Shown here piece by piece: positions 59,936 through 64,000 of a stretch of DNA of 64,000 nucleotides; the stretch's first letter is position 1; each line of letters begins with the position of its first letter. Source of the stretch: Lentilactobacillus raoultii (GTDB lineage: Bacteria > Bacillota > Bacilli > Lactobacillales > Lactobacillaceae). A program made the position numbers and the translations under genes. The notes beneath the pieces were generated by a model. It was not told the DNA's origin and ran no database searches. It worked only from the letters and a program-made list of their open reading frames with translations. Where the stretch lies: NCBI RefSeq assembly GCF_900411375.1, contig NZ_LS422986.1, positions 62,001 to 126,000 on the forward strand, given 5' to 3'.

Positions 59936-59998
59936 ATGGAGGTCAATGGAATATCTATACGAAACCGATATCGGTATAGAGCAAGGACGAACATTTAA
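59936..59998 (+). pseudogene. Truncated start of an HTH-like gene, copy A
   Basis: ATG 59936 opens MEVNGISIRNRYRY and stops after 20 codons. Bases 59939-59964 match 61347-61372 and 63870-63895. A perfect ACCGATATCGGT palindrome (59964-59975) follows. The rest of 59685-60360 holds a hairpin at 60006-60045 (AAAAAGAGAA/TTCTCTTTTT) and otherwise nothing I recognise. Confidence 0.4.
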
Positions 59999-60005
59999 TC
60001 AAAAT

Positions 60006-60045
60006 AAAAAAAGAGAAGTGTTGTTAATACGGCATTTCTCTTTTT
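60006..60045. terminator. Hairpin with T-run
   Basis: AAAAAGAGAAGTG and CATTTCTCTTTTT flank a 13-base loop; a likely terminator of lost prophage genes. Confidence 0.65.
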
Positions 60046-60360
60046 TGCGTTAACCAGATTCAAAGCAAAATCGGCGAGTGATACTCCCCTTGGTCACGTA
60101 ACGTACCACACCATATTTGGTGCTCGCTGAATTACCAAACGGTAGCCAAAATCTCACGAAGCAACGTTACCCGACCAACTTGAAAAAGATAGGGCGTAAA
60201 TTTCATGGTGACCATGGGGGGTCTTTAATGAAGCAGACGAAGGCCAGCATCTTCGTTTCAGGATAAATAAAAAATCCATCACCAGTTTGCCCAGTGACGA
60301 ATTATTCTAACTTCGTAACCACCATTATTTGTTAGGTGGTCGGTGGTAGTTACGATCGGC

Positions 60361-60690
60361 TTAGGCCACTTTAGCCGCAATCATTTGCTCGGTTAAGGAT
60401 AAGCCCAGAGCCTGTAAGTGTTGCTCAACAAACTTGATAGCGGCCTCTTTACGCTGGTCCGGCTCAAGTTCGGCCATTTTGGCTAACTCCGGGATAATCG
60501 CGCCGGCTAGTTCATCAGCTAGCTGCAGCGCTTGCAAAACCTGCGTGTTCTTAATGGTTTGTAGCCGCGCTTGAATCAGTGGGTGAAGCAGACGATAACT
60601 CGCTAACAACATGGTGGCCAGGAAAGTGAGTAAGCCCGTGGTGTCGGCTGATTGCAGCCAATGCATGACTTGATTAAGCATTTTTTTCAC
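60361..60690 (-). CDS. LLH-family phage holin
   Basis: 109 residues, ATG 60690 after GAGGTG. One strong hydrophobic segment (about 17-37) is followed by a helical region: LADELAGAIIPELAKMAELEPDQRKEAAIKFVEQ, key part IIPELAKMAELEPDQR, characteristic of phage holins of the LLH type. It would permit release of phage endolysin through the membrane. No endolysin gene is adjacent, so it is a leftover, or it may have been recruited to help release the leaderless helveticin-like proteins. Confidence 0.75.
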   Translation of the reverse strand: MKKMLNQVMHWLQSADTTGLLTFLATMLLASYRLLHPLIQARLQTIKNTQVLQALQLADELAGAIIPELAKMAELEPDQRKEAAIKFVEQHLQALGLSLTEQMIAAKVA

Positions 60691-60787
60691 CTCCTCAAGA
60701 TAAAACTAAAGTTAGCTAACTTTGTCATCTTGAGGATACTGCAACTTGAGACGCAATAACCGACGACTTACGGCCACTTAACCGCCA

Positions 60788-61177
60788 TTATCGGACGATT
60801 AAATTTCGCGGGCACGCGTACGCAAAGCTTAATAAAGCCCGATTTTGGTAACGGTTCACCGTCCGTTCGGCCAGATAGCCCTGATGGTATTTGGCGGATA
60901 GGTCGGCAACGGTTTGCGGAATCGTTAGGCGGTTAATATAGCGGTCAGTCAGTAAATCAGCCAATAACGCGGTAGATTGATCGACTTCGCGCATGGCAGC
61001 CAGGGTTTTTAACCGTAATTGACATTCAAAGTCGGCCTGTCTGGCAGCTTGGGGCATGGTTTTGGTAGGTTGCGTTACCCATTGCGAAAAGCTTTGTTTC
61101 CGAAGCTGCCATTGGTGATAATCCTTGAGAAATTGTTTAGCCCGTTGAATCGTCGCGGGTTCATTAATGGCATCCAT
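60788..61177 (-). CDS. ArpU-family phage late-gene regulator
   Basis: 129 residues, ATG 61177. The layout fits ArpU/RinA-like phage transcription regulators: N-terminal YHQWQLRKQSF, a central helical region, and a C-terminal recognition-like segment AKYHQGYLAERTVNRYQNRAL, key part YLAERTVNRYQNRALL. These proteins activate late phage operons. It lies upstream of the holin on the same strand, as in prophages. The intact frame leaves open a role in controlling nearby bacteriocin genes. Confidence 0.7.
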   Translation of the reverse strand: MDAINEPATIQRAKQFLKDYHQWQLRKQSFSQWVTQPTKTMPQAARQADFECQLRLKTLAAMREVDQSTALLADLLTDRYINRLTIPQTVADLSAKYHQGYLAERTVNRYQNRALLSFAYACPRNLIVR

Positions 61178-61340
61178 AATTCCCTCCTTCCGAGTTTAAT
61201 TAATCCTGGGTTTTGGATGAACATCGTTGATTAATTTCGGCTCTACCTTTAATAGAGTCTTCGGAATAACTAAAATCAAGGAAAATTCGGTATTTTTGAA
61301 ATTTACGTTATACTACAGGTCACTAAGGGAGGTTAGTGGC

Positions 61341-61445
61341 ATGTTTGAGGTCAATGGAACATCCATACGAAAATGTGTCGCCTTGGTTAGTGAATGGAAA
61401 TCCGGCAAGTACACACCGATAAAGGGATCGTCATTAGCACTTTAA
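61341..61445 (+). pseudogene. Internally deleted S24/XRE repressor fragment
   Basis: GGGAGG precedes ATG 61341. The 34 codons read MFEVNGTSIRKCVALVSEW, then KSGKYTP, corresponding to the RKSVASVSEWEAGKYTP region of the repressor at 56610 joined to a different N-terminus, then stop. It looks like a repressor gene shortened by deletions. The ribosome site is good, so a short peptide could still be made. Confidence 0.45.
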
Positions 61446-61470
61446 AATAGTTAGAACATCGCCATTACAA

Positions 61471-61506
61471 AAAACGTCTCGTCATTCATCTGACGGGGCG
61501 CTTTTT
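61471..61506 (+). terminator. Terminator upstream of helveticin-like gene 2
   Basis: ACGTCTCGTCA and TGACGGGGCG arms followed by CTTTTT; homologous to 57537-57567. Confidence 0.75.
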
Positions 61507-61511
61507 GTGAT

Positions 61512-61682
61512 TGGCGGTTAAGTGGCGGTGTTTTGGCGGTTAGTCGTCCGATAGTGGTCGGTTTTAAAAGCTCAATCGGCGATATGCTATAAGCATCAAA
61601 TCGATTTGATACATCAATCGCTGATTTAATGCCGGAGTTAAATTGGCCAACCAAAATAAATTTAAAGAAAGAAGTAATTAAA
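61512..61682 (+). promoter_or_regulatory. Promoter leader of helveticin-like gene 2
   Basis: TGGCGG repeats start at 61512, 61523 and 61534 (11-base phase). The perfect palindrome ATCAAATCGATTTGAT lies at 61595-61610, and the same -10-like TATGCT and GGAGTTAAATTGGCCAACC precede the AAAGAAAGAAG ribosome site. Most of the block is identical to the leader of gene 1, while the proteins behind are strongly diverged. Confidence 0.7.
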
Positions 61683-62657
61683 ATGGCAGTAAAGAATGTA
61701 ACACCAGAAAAGGAGTATACGTTTATCAATTTACCAAGCACTCACGTTATTCAGAAGGCCTACTTTGATATTCCAAATAACTACGTATATGCTTTACAAT
61801 TATACGGAGAGCGGCCAACAAAGCAAGCGGTACTTTCACGTGCTCATATTTCAGAAGGGACTATCGATTTTCAACATGGTGCTGAAAAAATGATTTTATC
61901 AGATTTTGGGCATGGGGAAACTTTAGATATGGTTCCTAATAGTGGCGTTAATCCAACTTTTTGGATTACAATGCATGCAGCAGATAAACCTTACAAAGGA
62001 GATTATTGGGGAACGCAGATTGGAAAGCTACAATTTGACCCTAACGGTGGTTCCATTGGCTTTTCTTCTTTGAAACGTTTAGCTAGTATCAGTCATGCTG
62101 GGAAATTAGCTGATGGAGATAAGGCGCGGTTCCCATTACGACGAGTAGATGCTGCTCTTTCGAGTAATGGTCGCTATCTAACGATTCTAGCAGAGGGGAC
62201 GAATGGAAAATGGCAAATTACGTGCTATGAAACCAATGTTATTGATAGGTTGTTAAATGAATCAACAACGAATTATATTAGTTGCGGTCAAACTGAAATG
62301 CGAACTCGACATGGTGCTGATGGAGGCGCCTTGGTCAGCTCAGTTGCGTTTACACGCCACTTCCCTTGGGATTCCATGCAAGGTATGGAATTTTCAAATG
62401 ATCTAAAGGTTTATCTTACTGGAGGCCAGTGGATTGCAGGAGGAAAAGGCGAAGCACCACATGTTTTAAAAGGAAATTGGGATTGGAGTAAATATGAAAC
62501 GGTTTCCTTACAAGTTGATAATGTCCAATATGCTGAAACAGAAGGAATTCAGCTTTATGGAGATTATGTGTATGTTGGTGTAGAATTTCATGAAAATGGA
62601 ACTGGTGAAGCTAGACATACAATTCAGGTATTTAAAAAGAGCGAATTCACCGTATAG
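61683..62657 (+). CDS. Helveticin-J-like class III bacteriocin, gene 2
   Basis: 324 residues from ATG 61683 after AAAGAAAGAAG. Aligns with gene 1 over the full length: HVIQKAYFDIPNNYVYALQLY, key part VIQKAYFDIPNNYVYALQ; FGHGETLDM; YWGTQIGKLQFDPNGG; ETEGIQLYGDYVYVGVEFH. The coding region is more AT-rich than gene 1, so the two probably came from different sources and share a captured promoter block. No signal peptide or immunity gene is seen. A terminator follows. Confidence 0.85.
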   Translation: MAVKNVTPEKEYTFINLPSTHVIQKAYFDIPNNYVYALQLYGERPTKQAVLSRAHISEGTIDFQHGAEKMILSDFGHGETLDMVPNSGVNPTFWITMHAADKPYKGDYWGTQIGKLQFDPNGGSIGFSSLKRLASISHAGKLADGDKARFPLRRVDAALSSNGRYLTILAEGTNGKWQITCYETNVIDRLLNESTTNYISCGQTEMRTRHGADGGALVSSVAFTRHFPWDSMQGMEFSNDLKVYLTGGQWIAGGKGEAPHVLKGNWDWSKYETVSLQVDNVQYAETEGIQLYGDYVYVGVEFHENGTGEARHTIQVFKKSEFTV

Positions 62658-62715
62658 GCTGTGTTACCAGATTGGTCTTCAAGGAATTTAGATCTTTAGT
62701 TTTTAACGTAAATGG

Positions 62716-62764
62716 AAGCTCCCATGGATATGATGCCAGAGAACACCATATCTATGGGAGCTTT
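62716..62764. terminator. Bidirectional terminator
   Basis: AAGCTCCCATGGATATG and CATATCTATGGGAGCTTTT form a long stem between converging genes. Confidence 0.85.
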
Positions 62765-62798
62765 TAATGAACGGTTTTATGATTGATTGACTTCCAGG

Positions 62799-63617
62799 CT
62801 ATTTCGATGTTCCAATGACAATTGTTTGACCATTAAGCTCATCGCTAACTGGCAGATATTTGTTTGATAAGTATATCCCAATGATAAACTTTTGCTGGCG
62901 TCGTTTGGCGCCATACCCATTTGCATTCAGGAGCTGCTTAATTTGTGTATATCGTTGATTGATCGATAGGTTGTAGGAATGCAGGTTCAAAAAGTCATTT
63001 AATGTGGGAAGTTTGTCGTATGGTGAAATGATATTGCTAATGTCGTATGTGGCTGAATTTAACCCCAAACCGGCCTTGGCTAAATCGAGTGAAACGGTAC
63101 TATTTGGAAATAAAGCCATTATTTTGCGGGTCAGTACTTGAGATGGGGATAGTTTAACGTATCGCTGATACTCGTGATTATTATAAAAGTTCAAAATATC
63201 AACCGTACCAATATTTTGAAAGTTAGGATTGTGACCCTGCTTTAAATAGCCATGCCAAACGTAGCCAAACGCTTTAACGGGTTTGTCATCAGCAACTACC
63301 TGGCTGATATGATAATAAACGGATTTTTTTCCATTATGTTTAAAAATTGCAACTGCGTCTCGAGACCAAGTTGTATTGGGATAGTTTTTCAGATTGTGCT
63401 TAACTTTACTATGAGTCGAATTCCAAATTACGGCTGATCTTTTGGGATTTTTTGCATAGTATAAAGGGCCGTTATGTTTTAGCGTGTAGCCCGGTGTTTT
63501 TGAACTGTCATATTTAACACTGACCAACTTGTACGAAGTGCTTGCAAAGGCTTGGGAGCCAGTGTAAATACCAGTGCCGATGATTATACCAATTAGTAAC
63601 CAAAGTAATTTTTTCAT
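62799..63617 (-). CDS. Secreted protein, paralog family member 3
   Basis: 272 residues, ATG 63617 after AAAGAAAAA. Signal peptide with cleavage after QAFA. Surface module: AVIWNSTHSKVKHNLKNY, TTWSRDAVAIF, VYYHISQVV, FGYVWHGYLKQ. The C-terminal part LSPSQVLTRKIMALFPNSTVSLDL closely follows member 1 (APSQKLARGVMRLFPNSHVSLKL), so members 1 and 3 are closest. It lies opposite helveticin-like gene 2, just as member 2 lies opposite gene 1. Function unknown. Confidence 0.75.
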   Translation of the reverse strand: MKKLLWLLIGIIIGTGIYTGSQAFASTSYKLVSVKYDSSKTPGYTLKHNGPLYYAKNPKRSAVIWNSTHSKVKHNLKNYPNTTWSRDAVAIFKHNGKKSVYYHISQVVADDKPVKAFGYVWHGYLKQGHNPNFQNIGTVDILNFYNNHEYQRYVKLSPSQVLTRKIMALFPNSTVSLDLAKAGLGLNSATYDISNIISPYDKLPTLNDFLNLHSYNLSINQRYTQIKQLLNANGYGAKRRQQKFIIGIYLSNKYLPVSDELNGQTIVIGTSK

Positions 63618-64000
63618 TTTTTCTTTATACTCCTAATACTAAGCTCTGTTTTGAAGTGATGTTGTCCTCGTAGGTAACGTAAATTTTAGGTCAATATCAC
63701 ATTGCTCTCCTTCTAAGCACCTGTATTAGCACGAATCTCACAAATCCCGAATTTACCTTTACCCTTAATCTTAACTTTTCTGAAGACCATGTTAAAACCA
63801 AAACCAAAATTAATCAAAGGAAGTTCGTCAGAAACTAACAGTTTTTGACTATGATTCGAAATGCCGGTAGAGGTCAATGGAACATCCATACGAAACAGCG
63901 GTAGGAAGACGAATTAGCCGAGCATGAATGGCGCTTTCTTGGTTAACATTTGGCATCGGATAAGGTGGTAGCCTATCTGAAGCAACCATAGCTCCCCGGG
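63618..64000. other. Gene-free right end with HTH-start remnant, copy C
   Basis: The only recognisable piece is 63861-63917, ATG opening MPVEVNGTSIRNSGRKTN and a stop; 63870-63895 is identical to 61347-61372. Other parts show no gene; a gene may begin beyond the window. Confidence 0.4.

Overview
The window reads as chromosome of a Gram-positive lactic acid bacterium, most likely a member of the Lactobacillaceae. Reasons: T-box leaders with lactobacillar architecture, two helveticin-J-like proteins, an LLH-type holin and ArpU-type phage regulator, DUF3278 and DUF4260 membrane proteins, AGGAGG-type ribosome binding sites, and moderate G+C housekeeping DNA interrupted by AT-rich islands. I cannot fix the genus from sequence alone.

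Layout. 1-4.8 kb: a flavin reductase cut by the left edge, mntH and hemH, an aldo/keto reductase and a hypothetical gene. 4.4-12.4 kb: an AT-rich accessory island holding a decayed IS982-like element and a compact operon (70-aa membrane peptide, ABC exporter, M50-like protease, PedC-like thioredoxin protein). It is bracketed by an about 410-bp direct duplication and followed by a TetR/DUF4260 pair and a second 140-bp repeat. 12.5-34.6 kb: a large sulfur-assimilation and siroheme region. On the minus strand, cobA-hemD, a Met8-like dehydrogenase, hemA (frameshifted), hemC, hemB, hemL and hemD make siroheme precursors, and a type-2 ferredoxin-NADP reductase lies beside them. On the plus strand are a LysR regulator, then the sulfate ABC transporter, AprA/AprB APS reductase, CysD/CysN ATP sulfurylase, siroheme sulfite reductase, flavodoxin and SirB chelatase. 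Three T-box leaders, all reading as AUG (methionine) specifiers, precede the siroheme operon, the LysR gene and the transport/reduction operon, so the whole route from sulfate to sulfide appears tied to tRNA-Met charging. APS seems to be reduced directly by AprBA; no APS kinase or PAPS reductase is present here.

34.7-50 kb: a mosaic of accessory genes: a BcrA-like ABC transporter, a lipoprotein, a broken SAP-like gene, CPBP proteases, an ANT-like nucleotidyltransferase, YdeI, a glutathione-reductase-family flavoprotein, a secreted protein with a decayed neighbour, DUF3278, and three paralogous membrane-anchored XRE regulators. 49.9-55 kb: a ugpCAEB-glpQ operon for glycerol-3-phosphate/phosphodiester uptake with a four-repeat PhoP-box array upstream and a frameshift near the end of ugpC. 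55-64 kb: a CPBP protease, an S24 phage-type repressor, two helveticin-J-like genes with nearly identical promoter leaders, two more members of the secreted protein family, and prophage debris (holin, ArpU, truncated HTH genes).

Other structure includes a family of about 130-bp intergenic hairpins (24.05, 29.77 and 29.90 kb, remnant at 50.65 kb) whose helices differ by compensatory changes, and a near-perfect 31-bp operator palindrome before the TetR gene. No tRNA, rRNA or CRISPR array was seen.
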